Assembly (NCBI GenBank): GCA_934757275.1 | Contig: CAKVLN010000004.1 | Location: forward strand, 124,001-188,000 | Direction: 5' to 3' | Length of the DNA stretch: 64,000 nt | Source of the DNA: an uncultured Candidatus Melainabacteria bacterium | GTDB lineage: Bacteria > Cyanobacteriota > Vampirovibrionia > Gastranaerophilales > Gastranaerophilaceae | In this document: piece by piece, positions 11,821 through 20,495 of the stretch | Layout: every line of letters starts with the position of its first letter | How positions within the stretch are numbered: position 1 is the first letter of the stretch | Position numbers and translations under genes: made by a program | Notes under the pieces: model-generated | Told to the model about the DNA's origin: nothing | Databases searched by the model: none | Seen by the model: the letters and a program-made list of their open reading frames with translations, nothing else

Positions 11821-12723
11821 TTAACACTTATGTTCTTTAAAATATTCATCATTAATGGCACTCAAGGCATCTTGAAAAGGTTTATTGTCACGAACTTTTT
11901 CATCGCTTCTAAACTCCTTAACAAGTTCGTCTGCTTGCCACCACTTCATAGTTGTTCTTGCTAAAAACCATTTTAAGTCAAACCACTTGTCATCAATCTT
12001 GAGTCGCTCTTTTGGCAATAAATCATCTTCTACTAAAGCTTTTGCAATTTTCAATTCCTGATTATCTTTTGTTCTCGCATGTGACATGATTCTCAAAATC
12101 TCTGTAACTTGGTTTTCATTCAAGTTTTTATTGTCCAAAATACCTTGAAGAATTTCATTAGAAAGTTGCGCTCTTTCTTTATCTTTATTATTGGACTTTA
12201 CACGAAAAAGTCGTCCAAATATATCACTTATATTATATGAGTTTTTTGTGTATTTAAAATACTCTTTACAACCGTAAAGACGCTCGTTATCAAGAAACTT
12301 GTTCATAATTTCTTCTTGTTCTGGCAAAAACTCTGTATCAATATGCGCAAAAGCTTTACCCAACAAACCAATGAAAGTTTCTCTTGTATCACAATCTTGC
12401 ATAATTGCAGGATTATCATAGATTTTCTCTAACGTTTTATACTTAAATGTTTTAAAACCTTCCGCTGCTTTTAACAAGTTTTCTATTGGATATTTTGCCA
12501 TTTTCAACCAATCACTACCAGTGCATAATGCTTTCGCTGGTACGGTATTTGGAGTAACATCTTGTGCATAAGTTTCAATTGTATCACCATGTAGATATTC
12601 CCAAGATTTCAACATTTCTCTATCAGATTTCATCAAATCAATAAACTTTTGTTGTTCAATAGTCCTTGAAACAAATTGTCTATAATTGTATTTATTAGCA
12701 AAACTTCCACCAATTTTCATCAT
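11821..12723 (-). CDS. tandem paralog 1, unknown family
   Basis: 300 aa, not recognised. Helical, charged, no membrane segment or signal peptide. It is about as long as, and across the body very similar to, the gene at 13934-14854: both share FIDLM, HGDTIETYAQD/KD, NERLYGC, KYTKN and FGRLFRVKS. Its N-terminus (MMKIGGSFANKYNYRQF) has lost most of the NxNFKQ tag seen in the other two. Its ATG overlaps the stop of the upstream paralog (ATGATG over TGA), so translation is coupled. Function unknown; the tag and clustering suggest a lineage-specific family. Confidence 0.7.
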   Translation of the reverse strand: MMKIGGSFANKYNYRQFVSRTIEQQKFIDLMKSDREMLKSWEYLHGDTIETYAQDVTPNTVPAKALCTGSDWLKMAKYPIENLLKAAEGFKTFKYKTLEKIYDNPAIMQDCDTRETFIGLLGKAFAHIDTEFLPEQEEIMNKFLDNERLYGCKEYFKYTKNSYNISDIFGRLFRVKSNNKDKERAQLSNEILQGILDNKNLNENQVTEILRIMSHARTKDNQELKIAKALVEDDLLPKERLKIDDKWFDLKWFLARTTMKWWQADELVKEFRSDEKVRDNKPFQDALSAINDEYFKEHKC

Positions 12724-13700
12724 TTACGTTTTCTTAACTCCTTTACCTGCTCTGGCATAAATTCTTCGTTAATTTGGTTTAAAAGTTCCAAAAAACGAGG
12801 ACTTTTCTTCGCTCTTTCATCTTTTTGGAAGTTCTTCAACAAATCTTCATAGCGATACCAACCGCCAGACTGCTTTACGAAAAATCTAAGATTTCCCCAA
12901 TAACTTCTTCTTCCTGTTGAAACATCGCTATAATATTGCGAATCATCTTTTGGCAAAATATTCTCTTCTGCTAAAACCTTCGCAAGTTTTATTTCTCTGT
13001 TGTCCTCATATTTATCATTTGTCATGATTTTTAGAATTTCTGCAATCTGAAAATCGTTCAAATCTTTGTTATCAATAATCGTTTGCAGCACGTCATTAAC
13101 CATTTTCGGTCTTTCTAATTGCGCTTGTGTGATTTTTTCTGCACCAACTTTTGGATAAAAAACTTGTCCAAACAAACCTGATGTACTATAACAACTAGAC
13201 GCATCTCGGAAATATTTCTTTGAACCGTACAAACGTTCATTATCAAGAAGTTTGTTCATTATTTCTTCTTGCTCTGGAGAGTATTCGCCCTTCGCGTTAA
13301 AACTCCATTTGCCCAACAAGCCAATAAGATTTGCTCTTGTGTCCTCATTTTCCATTATTGTTGAATTATTGTAAATTTTTTCTAACGCCTTGTATTTAAA
13401 GGTATTAAGACCTTCAAATGCCTTCAAAAAATTCTCAATTGCGTATCTTGCGCACTTTGTAAAACCAGAATTTAAAACATTTGACACAAACGCCCTTGTT
13501 GGCAAACCGTTTGGTGTCATATCGTTTGGAACATTTTCCAAATCATAATAACAAACACTTTTCCAATTTTTGTACATTTCTTTATCAGATTTCATCAAAT
13601 CAATGAACTTCTGTTGCGCAGGTGTTTTAGGTAACAATTGTTTAAAATTGGTGTTCGATGTGTACTTATTGTTTGTGATACCATATCCGCTTATTTTCAT
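12720..13700 (-). CDS. tandem paralog 2, unknown family
   Basis: 326 aa from the ATG at 13700, chosen because AAGGAG lies seven bases upstream; a start ten codons earlier lacks this. It is the most diverged of the three paralogs but keeps the framework (QQKFIDLMKSDKEM, NERLYGSKKYF, ILKIMTNDKYEDNREIKLAK). It begins with the tag MKISGYGITNNKYTSNTNFK, almost the same as in paralog 3. Soluble and helical; no catalytic motif seen. It overlaps paralog 1 by four bases and was probably copied together with it. Confidence 0.7.
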   Translation of the reverse strand: MKISGYGITNNKYTSNTNFKQLLPKTPAQQKFIDLMKSDKEMYKNWKSVCYYDLENVPNDMTPNGLPTRAFVSNVLNSGFTKCARYAIENFLKAFEGLNTFKYKALEKIYNNSTIMENEDTRANLIGLLGKWSFNAKGEYSPEQEEIMNKLLDNERLYGSKKYFRDASSCYSTSGLFGQVFYPKVGAEKITQAQLERPKMVNDVLQTIIDNKDLNDFQIAEILKIMTNDKYEDNREIKLAKVLAEENILPKDDSQYYSDVSTGRRSYWGNLRFFVKQSGGWYRYEDLLKNFQKDERAKKSPRFLELLNQINEEFMPEQVKELRKRK

Positions 13701-13740
13701 TGGGAACTCCTTATGGGAAAAGATTATCATGAAAACAATA

Positions 13741-13862
13741 TGCCATCAATCTTATTTTAAGGTATAATAAGCACATGAGAAAAATTCTTATTTGTGGTTA
13801 TTGTTGGGCAGGTATGCCCAACCGACCTGATGAAGTATTGACTATTCTTTATTAAGAATTAG
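13741..13862 (+). pseudogene. duplication scar: panE head fused to SLH tail
   Basis: Bases 13741-13798 match 14896-14953 (the panE promoter region and its first eight codons) over 58 nt with two mismatches. Bases 13826-13862 match 11679-11715 (the end of the SLH gene) over 37 nt exactly. A GTTATT hairpin repeat sits between them. The result is a 26-codon open frame at 13775-13855 that starts as panE (MRKILICG), crosses the repeat and ends in the SLH frame (PDEVLTILY). Most likely a non-functional relic of tandem duplication. Confidence 0.9.
13797..13826 (+). repeat. GTTATT hairpin repeat at the duplication junction
   Basis: GTTATT, arms GTTGGGCA / TGCCCAAC, loop GGTA, then CGAC. Same sequence as the copy at 24044. 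It lies exactly where the panE-derived and SLH-derived pieces meet. Confidence 0.85.
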
Positions 13863-13878
13863 GCTTTATAGAATTAAT

Positions 13879-13913
13879 AAAAGGGCAACGACTAAAAAAG
13901 TCGTTGCCCTTTT
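13879..13913 (+). terminator. terminator-like hairpin after the SLH relic
   Basis: 15-bp arms (AAAAGGGCAACGACT / AGTCGTTGCCCTTTT). It occupies the same place, relative to the copied SLH tail, as the real SLH terminator, but with a different stem. It now lies between the relic and the 3' end of paralog 3 and could serve that gene on the minus strand. Confidence 0.7.
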
Positions 13914-13933
13914 GCTTTTATAGTTGTGTCGTT

Positions 13934-14854
13934 TTACCATTTACTTTCTGCAATGTATTCTTTATTAACAAGGCTTAGTACATCTTGAAAGGGTTTGTTG
14001 TTTTTAATACTTGCATCATTTTTAAAATCTTTTATGAGTTCATTTGCGTCCCATTTTGTCATGCGTTTTGCTAAAAAATTTTTTAATTTATACCATTTAT
14101 CTTCAATAGAAAAATTTTGAGGTAGTAATTCTTCTTCAGCCAAAATATTAGCCACTTTTAATTCTTTATTATCTATTGTGTTTGAATGGGACATTATTTT
14201 TAGGATTTCTGTAATTTGATTTTCGTTTAGATTTTTATTATCCAATATTTTTTGAAGAATTTCATTTGAAAGTTTTGCTCTTTCTTTGTCCCTATAATCT
14301 GATTTTACACGGAATAGTCGTCCAAAAATATCATTGATGTTATATGTATTTTTTGTATATTTAAAATAATCTTTGCACCCATAAAGACGTTCGTTATCAA
14401 GAAATTTATTCATTATTTCTTGTTGCTCTGGTAAAAATTCTGTATTAACATTTGCAAAAACTTTACCCAACAAACCAATGAAAGTTTCTCTAGTATCACG
14501 ATTCTGCATAATCGTTTGATTATTATAGATTTTTTCAAGAGTATTATATTTGAAGGATATAAAGTTTTTTGTTGCTTGTAATAAATTTTCGATTGGATAT
14601 TTTACAAGATTTAATAAATCAGCATTACCGAAAGCATTATTTATTGCATTTGTTGGTACAGAATTTAGAGCAATATCTTTTGCATAAGTTTCAATTGTGT
14701 CACCATGCAAACTTTGCCAAGATTTAAACATATTTTTATCGGAAGTCATTAAATCAATAAACTTTTGTTGAGCTGAAATTTCAAAAGTTGATTGTTTAAA
14801 ATTTGTTTGTGGTGTGTACTTATTGTTTTTGATACCATATCCGCTTATTTTCAT
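13934..14854 (-). CDS. tandem paralog 3, unknown family
   Basis: 306 aa; AAGGAC lies nine bases before the ATG. The N-terminus (MKISGYGIKNNKYTPQTNFK) and upstream DNA match paralog 2, while the rest of the protein follows paralog 1 closely (FGRLFRVKS, ILDNKNLNENQITEILKIMS). It therefore looks like a mosaic formed by recombination between copies of the other two. Soluble, helical, unknown function. Divergently placed from panE, whose promoter region shares the 75-bp gap. Confidence 0.7.
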   Translation of the reverse strand: MKISGYGIKNNKYTPQTNFKQSTFEISAQQKFIDLMTSDKNMFKSWQSLHGDTIETYAKDIALNSVPTNAINNAFGNADLLNLVKYPIENLLQATKNFISFKYNTLEKIYNNQTIMQNRDTRETFIGLLGKVFANVNTEFLPEQQEIMNKFLDNERLYGCKDYFKYTKNTYNINDIFGRLFRVKSDYRDKERAKLSNEILQKILDNKNLNENQITEILKIMSHSNTIDNKELKVANILAEEELLPQNFSIEDKWYKLKNFLAKRMTKWDANELIKDFKNDASIKNNKPFQDVLSLVNKEYIAESKW

Positions 14855-14929
14855 TTATTTGTCCTTTATAAAAAAAGATTAACACGAAAAGAATATGCCA
14901 TCAATTTTATTTTAAGTTATAATAAGCAC

Positions 14930-15799
14930 ATGAGAAAAATTCTTATTTGTGGTCTTGGGGCAGTTGGTTTGACCTACGCAGTCAAATTTAAAGCTAATTC
15001 TGAATTAAAAATTCTTGTAGATAAAGAGCGATTAGAGCGTTATAACCGAAACAAGCCAATTTTTAACGGCGTTGTACAAGAGTTTGACTATATTTTACCT
15101 GATGAAACTTTTACACCTGATTTGATAATCCTTGCAACAAAATCACAAGGTTTAGACGACGCAATCAAGAATATAAAGAATTTTGTTAATGAGAATACAA
15201 TCATTATTTCGTTGTTGAATGGAATTTCTTCCGAAGAAAAAATTCAAGAAGCATATCCAAATGCAACCGTCCTCAAATCTTATTTTATCGGACATAGCGC
15301 AGTAAGGGTGGGCAATTCTGTTACGCAAGATGGAGTTGGTGAAATTTTTATAGAAAACAATACTAAAATAAAAGAAATTTTTGACGAGTTTGAGATAAAT
15401 TATCAAATTCCAGAAGATATAAATTATTCTATGTGGCTAAAATACACAATGAATCTTTTTTCTAATCAAGTTTCAGCCATTTTAAATATGAATTTTGGGG
15501 AACTTAAACGCAATCAAGCTTTCTTGAATTTTGCAAAAAAAATTATTTTAGAGGTGCGAACAATTGCTCAAGTAAAAGGAGTGAAAAATCTTGAAAACCT
15601 AGAAAATGATGCACTCGCATTTTTGAATAAAATGTGTGACGAAGGCAAGACCTCTATGTTGCAAGATATATTAGCTGGCAGAAAAACAGAGGTTGAAATT
15701 TTTGCTGGTGAAATAATTAGACTAGGTAAAAAATTTAATCTTCCAACTTCGTACAATCAAGTTTTGTATGATTTAATTAAAATTGTGGAGGAAAAATGA
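14930..15799 (+). CDS. panE: 2-dehydropantoate 2-reductase
   Basis: Reduces ketopantoate to pantoate with NADPH, in pantothenate/CoA synthesis. 290 aa from the ATG at 14930 (the frame is open upstream but that part lies in the promoter region and is not family-like). N-terminal Rossmann motif GLGAVG at 8-13, LATKSQGLDDAI near 70, catalytic-Lys region WLKYTMNLFSNQVSAI near 170, and the C-terminal helical domain with substrate residues near SMLQD. Overlaps the next gene by four bases (ATGA). coaBC and coaX elsewhere in the window belong to the same route. Confidence 0.88.
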   Translation: MRKILICGLGAVGLTYAVKFKANSELKILVDKERLERYNRNKPIFNGVVQEFDYILPDETFTPDLIILATKSQGLDDAIKNIKNFVNENTIIISLLNGISSEEKIQEAYPNATVLKSYFIGHSAVRVGNSVTQDGVGEIFIENNTKIKEIFDEFEINYQIPEDINYSMWLKYTMNLFSNQVSAILNMNFGELKRNQAFLNFAKKIILEVRTIAQVKGVKNLENLENDALAFLNKMCDEGKTSMLQDILAGRKTEVEIFAGEIIRLGKKFNLPTSYNQVLYDLIKIVEEK

Positions 15800-16485
15800 A
15801 CATAGCATTTATTCCAGTAAGAGCTGGCAGCAAATCAATTCCGCTCAAAAACATTAAAGAAATCAATGGTAAACCGCTAGTATATTGGACGGCAAAAGCT
15901 GCAAACGACGCAAAATGCATTGATAAGGTTATTATCGCAACTGATAGCCCAGAAATTAAATCTGCTGTAAAAAGTTTTGATTTTCCAAAAATTGAAATCT
16001 ACGATAGAGAGGCTGAAAATGCAACAGACACTGCGTCAACCGAAAGTGTAATGCTTGAATACCTCAACAAATCTAATCTACAAAACGAGGACAAATTCTT
16101 CTTAATTCAAGCGACTTCGCCAATGCTTAAAGCTGAGCATATTGATGGCATGTTTGATTATTTTACAAAAAGTGGTGCTGATTCAATTTTTTCTGGAGTT
16201 GTAGAAAAACAATTCCATTGGTGTTACGTTGATAAAAAAAGTGGCAACTTTGAAGTGCAACCCGTAAATTATGATTACAAAAATCGACCTAGACGCCAAG
16301 AGTTTGAGGGTTTGGTTGCCGAAAACGGTGCTTGTTACATTAATTCCGTCAAAAATATTTTGCGTGACAAATGCCGTCTATCTGGCAAAATCACATACTA
16401 CGAACTCCCTGCGTATACTTCTTATGAAATTGATGAAGAAGTCGACTGGCTAATCGTTGAAACGCTGATGAAGAACATAGTTTAA
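15796..16485 (+). CDS. acylneuraminate cytidylyltransferase-like protein
   Basis: 229 aa. Nucleotidyltransferase fold with the CMP-sugar synthetase signature at the start (IPVRAGSKSIPLKNIKEINGKPL), the sugar/metal region LIQATSPMLKAEHID near 107-121 and DEEVDWLIVE at the end. Such enzymes activate sialic, legionaminic or pseudaminic acids, or KDO, as CMP-sugars for surface glycans. The exact sugar cannot be told from the sequence. No nonulosonate synthesis genes lie nearby; it is coupled to panE by an ATGA overlap, which probably reflects operon convenience rather than shared pathway. Confidence 0.82.
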   Translation: MNIAFIPVRAGSKSIPLKNIKEINGKPLVYWTAKAANDAKCIDKVIIATDSPEIKSAVKSFDFPKIEIYDREAENATDTASTESVMLEYLNKSNLQNEDKFFLIQATSPMLKAEHIDGMFDYFTKSGADSIFSGVVEKQFHWCYVDKKSGNFEVQPVNYDYKNRPRRQEFEGLVAENGACYINSVKNILRDKCRLSGKITYYELPAYTSYEIDEEVDWLIVETLMKNIV

Positions 16486-16500
16486 GTCAAAAAAATTCAT

Positions 16501-17091
16501 TTATAAAAAGCTTTGAGGAATAAATACGTCCTCGTAGACTTTGCCTGCAATCTCTTCAACGTTTTCTTTTGTTGCGTTTAAAAGTCCAGCTTTTTCAAAT
16601 TCTTTGTTTGCAATAAAAACTCTATCGCCAATAATCGCTATATCATCATTGATTTTGACGTTCTTAAACTTGCCTAAGATTGATGCAAATTTTTCGTCAG
16701 GAAGATTGCATTTTGCGCTCAAAACCTCACACATTGTGGAATAAACTTCGTTACTCGTTGCGCTAGAATACGAATCAACAAAGCCTGTTTCACGTCCACC
16801 GAGCACAAGAGCTCTCACTTCGCCAAATTTATCTTGAAAACCTTTAACTAATCTTTCAAAAGAGTCCGCAAAAATTCTAGGATTAAACCCTTCTGGCTTA
16901 ATATGTCCAGCAAGGTTCATTTTCCCAGCGTTTATATCAAAACCAGAACAAGTATGAAACCCAGTCGAAAATATATTTTCAGCAATCTTTGCGTCATTAA
17001 TTGTGTAGCGCATATTTGCACCCACCTCAACGGCGGGCGATTTTACTTGCCTTAAAATAGGTTCAATTGATTTTACAAAACTGATTTTCAT
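16501..17091 (-). CDS. unknown protein, possible CheD-like deamidase fold
   Basis: 196 aa from the ATG at 17091 (AAGG six bases upstream). Not firmly recognised. The segment STGFHTCSGFDINAGKMNLA followed by GHIKPEG recalls CheD deamidases, in which a Thr, a Cys and, about 17 residues later, a His form the active site: here T, C in HTCSGF and H in AGHIKP 15 residues on. Further on, RALVLGGRETGF resembles the CheD strand before its glycine loop. No chemotaxis gene is next to it, so if the fold is right its target is open. Converges with the panE operon. Confidence 0.45.
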   Translation of the reverse strand: MKISFVKSIEPILRQVKSPAVEVGANMRYTINDAKIAENIFSTGFHTCSGFDINAGKMNLAGHIKPEGFNPRIFADSFERLVKGFQDKFGEVRALVLGGRETGFVDSYSSATSNEVYSTMCEVLSAKCNLPDEKFASILGKFKNVKINDDIAIIGDRVFIANKEFEKAGLLNATKENVEEIAGKVYEDVFIPQSFL

Positions 17092-17097
17092 AAACAA

Positions 17098-17491
17098 CCT
17101 TCTGGTTTTATAAAGTTCGACAAGGAAGAAAATTTGCCTAGATTTTAATAAAATTTTACATTTGGAGAAAGTTTAGAGTGGTGGGAATGCTACTCTAAGA
17201 CGTAGCAAAGGGAATAAGGTAATAAGGCAATAGGGGAATAAGGGGTTTTAATAATTTTTTATGTTTAATGCGTTAATTAAATGTCTTTAGTTATTGGTGC
17301 AAAAAATTGCACCCTACGTTTATTCAAATATCATACCTCCAATATCGAACATATTTTATTAAAAAATATCTTAAAATCTCTTATTCCCTTATTCCCCTAT
17401 TCCCTTTCATGTATTCACCTATTAACTATTCACTCTTTATCCTCACAACCTCCCCCTTTTCTTCCACCCATGAGTTTGGTATAATTTTTTT
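17098..17491. repeat. 394-bp gap holding a full GAATAA-arm element
   Basis: Left arm at about 17209-17275 (GGGAATAA and related units, then GGGGTTTTAATAATTTTTTA and TAATGCG) and inverted right arm at about 17335-17407 (CTTATTCCC units), followed by another row of TATTCACC-like units to about 17440. A GTTATT hairpin (17290-17317; arms GGTGCAA / TTGCACC) lies between the arms. The last 50 bp must contain the TPR gene promoter (a TATAAT box at 17478-17483 lies close to its ATG). No gene seen. Confidence 0.75.
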
Positions 17492-18763
17492 ATGGGTAAT
17501 GATATCGAGGCTTTACAAAACATTCTAAAAGAAGACCCTTCAAACTTTCAGGCAAGGAGGGAACTTTCTATTTTGCTGGTTAATAATGGTTTTAATGAAG
17601 AGGCAGAAGGGAATTTGAGGTACTTAATCAAGTACTTCCCAGATGATGCGGAGCTTTATTATAACCTCGGAATTGTATATGAAAAACTTAAAAACTTTGA
17701 GAAGGCTAAAGAGTGTTACCAAAAAGCGGTTGAGATTTCACCACAAGAAGATTTTTATTACAACCTTGGCGATGTGCTGGTTGAACTCAAAGAGTGGGAC
17801 GACGCAATTATCGCATTTCGCAAGGTTCTTGAAACAGATTCAAACGATGGTAACTGCTACTTTAATTTAGGCGTTTGTTATTTTCATAAAGAAGAGAAAA
17901 ATCTTGCAACAGATTGTTTTCAAAAAGCCGTTTCAATTAATCCAAATGATGTTTTTGCCTACTTTTATTTAGGCTATATCTACCAAAATGATGGTTTAAC
18001 AAATTTTGCAATAGAAAGCTACCAAAAAGTGCTTGCGATTTCACCGGATTATAGCTGGGCGTACTTTAATCTAGGCTCAATTGCTTACAAATCTGGTAAC
18101 ATTGAAGAGGCAAAAGAGTACTTAAACAAAACAATTGAATACAATTCAAACGATATTGAAGCATTCAAGTTGCTTACAAAAATTTGCTTGAGCGAAGGAA
18201 ACGCAGAAGAAATTCTTGAAATTCTGCACACAAGACTTGAAAAAGATGCCAATGGTGATTTATACTATTGCCTTGCTCGTGTTTATAAATTTGTTGGCGA
18301 GGCAGAAGAATACTATGACGCTCTAAAATCAGCACTCGCCAATCCTTACACGCTAACCTTCCCTAAAAATGTTGTAAAAAAAGAATTTCAAGCGATTGAA
18401 GAAAAACTCGGACACAACGAGGAAATTGAACCAGAAACAGAAATTCCGCAATACGAAGAAAGTGTCGAAGAAACTGGCGAACAAAGCGTCGATGAAGAGG
18501 TGGAAGAGGACGAAACTTCTGAACCAGATGAGGAATTTGAAGAAGATAGTGACGAAGAGTTCGACGACGAAGAATACGACGACGATGAAGAGGAAGAAGA
18601 AAACGCTGAAGATGACGAGGACGACAATTATAGCGAGTTAGAAGACGCTGAGGCTTCAGATGAAGACGAGGAAGAGTATTCTGAGTATGATGACGAAGAA
18701 GACGAAGAATACAGTGACGACACTGATGAAGATAGCGATGAAACTGGTGATGACGAGGAATAG
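17492..18763 (+). CDS. TPR protein with long acidic tail
   Basis: 423 aa, cytoplasmic. Residues about 1-235 are at least six tetratricopeptide repeats (for example AELYYNLGIVYEKLKNFEKA, FAYFYLGYIYQNDGLTNFAI), a protein-binding scaffold. From about residue 305 to the end the chain is almost only Glu and Asp with some Ser and Tyr (runs such as EEFDDEEYDDDEEEEE), extremely negative and surely disordered. Such a tail is unusual in bacteria. It is followed after 3 bp by recN, so the two are co-transcribed; any functional link is open. Confidence 0.88.
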   Translation: MGNDIEALQNILKEDPSNFQARRELSILLVNNGFNEEAEGNLRYLIKYFPDDAELYYNLGIVYEKLKNFEKAKECYQKAVEISPQEDFYYNLGDVLVELKEWDDAIIAFRKVLETDSNDGNCYFNLGVCYFHKEEKNLATDCFQKAVSINPNDVFAYFYLGYIYQNDGLTNFAIESYQKVLAISPDYSWAYFNLGSIAYKSGNIEEAKEYLNKTIEYNSNDIEAFKLLTKICLSEGNAEEILEILHTRLEKDANGDLYYCLARVYKFVGEAEEYYDALKSALANPYTLTFPKNVVKKEFQAIEEKLGHNEEIEPETEIPQYEESVEETGEQSVDEEVEEDETSEPDEEFEEDSDEEFDDEEYDDDEEEEENAEDDEDDNYSELEDAEASDEDEEEYSEYDDEEDEEYSDDTDEDSDETGDDEE

Positions 18764-18766
18764 GGT

Positions 18767-20416
18767 ATGTTATCAAAGATTTCAATAAAAAATTACATAT
18801 TAATTGATGCATTAGAAGTAGATTTAGCAGACGGTTTGAATATAATCACAGGTGAAACAGGTGCGGGAAAAAGTATTTTAATTAATGCGATTGATATAGC
18901 ATTTGGTGCAAAAGCTGGAAAAGAAGTTATCAAAACTGGAGCTGACAAAGCAATAATCGAGGTTACTATCTTAAATAAAAAACAAGATTTGACCGCACTT
19001 TTTGAGGAGTACGGAATTGATAATCTTGGAGAAGAAATTATTTTGTCACGAGAAATTACGCAAACCGCCTCTCGCTCAAGAGTAAACGGGTGTTTGGTAA
19101 ATCAAGAATTTATGCGTCATTTTAGAGAACTTTTTTTAGATGTGCATTCTCAGCATCAGACTTATTCTTTTTTACAGCCAAAATTCCATATAGTTTTATT
19201 AGATTCTTACGCAAAAAATACTTGCGGAAAAATGCTTGACGAATACAGAAAAGAGTTTGCTAATTACAAAGATAAAATAGCTAAACTTGAAGAGCTGAAA
19301 AACAGTGCAGACAAGACAGAAGAGCAAATTGATTTTCTAAAATTTCAAGTTAATGAGATTGAAGAAGCGCAAATTCAATCTTCAAGCGAGGACGAAGAGT
19401 TGAACAACGAACTTTCCATTTTAGAAAATGTCGAAAAACTAAAAGACCTTACAGGCTCTTCTTATTGGTCAATTTCTGGCGATGATGGCGCAATTATGGA
19501 CGCTCTTATGCAAATCAAAATGAATTTGTCAAAGGCTTCAGGTATGGACAATTCGTTGGAAGAGGTTGAAAGCAACTTGATTAGTGCGATTGAAACTTTG
19601 AAAGATGTTTCTAGCGAGCTAAGAGAATATTCTTCTCGCTTAGATAATGATGAAGAGCGCATAAATACTATACAAGAGCGACTTTTCTTGCTCGACAAAC
19701 TTAAACGCAAATATGGCGGAAGTTTAGAAAAAGTTATGGAGCAGGGCGAGAAACTTCGTCAAGAATTGGAAGGAATTGAGTTTTCAACTCAAAATATTGA
19801 GGATTTGGAACTTGAAATCTCTAACTTAAAGACAAATCTTGAAAAAATGGCAGAAGAAATTTCAGAAGAGAGAAAAAATTATGCCAAAGTGCTTTCTGCG
19901 CTCATTGTTGAAAAGCTTGAAAAATTGGAACTTCCAAAGGTTAAGTTTGACATCAGTTTTGAGAAAACTGAGCTTACAATTAACGGCTTTGATAAAGTAG
20001 AATTTTTGATTTCTACTAATATTTCAGAAGGCTTAAAACCACTTGCGAAAGTCGCTTCTGGCGGTGAAATTTCAAGAGTTATGCTTGCAATTAAGACAAT
20101 TTTTGCACAATCAGATAATATTGATACTGTGATTTTCGACGAAATCGATACTGGAATTTCTGGAAAAACCTCGCAAGCGGTTGCAGACGAGGTCAAAGAA
20201 CTTTCTAAATATATGCAAATAATCATGATTACTCACCAAGCGATTATTGCGTCAAAATCTGACAAACATTTTTATGTTAAAAAGACACAAGATGGTAAAA
20301 CAAATGTCGATATTTCGGTGCTTGAAGGCGATAAAAAGTTGAAAGCAATTGCTGAACTTGCCGGAGGTGAGGTTACAGAGGAATCTCTAAAATTTGCTCA
20401 AACCTTGATGGCATAG
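18767..20416 (+). CDS. recN: DNA repair ATPase RecN
   Basis: SMC-like ATPase acting at DNA double-strand breaks. 549 aa, full length: Walker A GETGAGKS near residue 29-36, long coiled coils from about 150 to 370, the ABC signature VASGGEISR and Walker B VIFDEIDTGISG, ending in the family's MITHQA histidine switch. Start ATG lies 3 bp after the TPR gene stop. Expected SOS control is not visible, since the gene is internal to an operon. Confidence 0.96.
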   Translation: MLSKISIKNYILIDALEVDLADGLNIITGETGAGKSILINAIDIAFGAKAGKEVIKTGADKAIIEVTILNKKQDLTALFEEYGIDNLGEEIILSREITQTASRSRVNGCLVNQEFMRHFRELFLDVHSQHQTYSFLQPKFHIVLLDSYAKNTCGKMLDEYRKEFANYKDKIAKLEELKNSADKTEEQIDFLKFQVNEIEEAQIQSSSEDEELNNELSILENVEKLKDLTGSSYWSISGDDGAIMDALMQIKMNLSKASGMDNSLEEVESNLISAIETLKDVSSELREYSSRLDNDEERINTIQERLFLLDKLKRKYGGSLEKVMEQGEKLRQELEGIEFSTQNIEDLELEISNLKTNLEKMAEEISEERKNYAKVLSALIVEKLEKLELPKVKFDISFEKTELTINGFDKVEFLISTNISEGLKPLAKVASGGEISRVMLAIKTIFAQSDNIDTVIFDEIDTGISGKTSQAVADEVKELSKYMQIIMITHQAIIASKSDKHFYVKKTQDGKTNVDISVLEGDKKLKAIAELAGGEVTEESLKFAQTLMA

Positions 20417-20495
20417 TATTTTAAATCTAGCCTTATTGTATTATTGCTAACTTGTTCTGTTTAAGGTATTCTTAAATAAACTTGAGGAGATGGCA

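Noticed and set aside
18363..18812. Long His/Arg/Leu-rich frame opposite the acidic tail of the TPR protein
   Set aside because: Caused by GAA/GAC-rich codons read on the other strand; no start signal and no known pattern.
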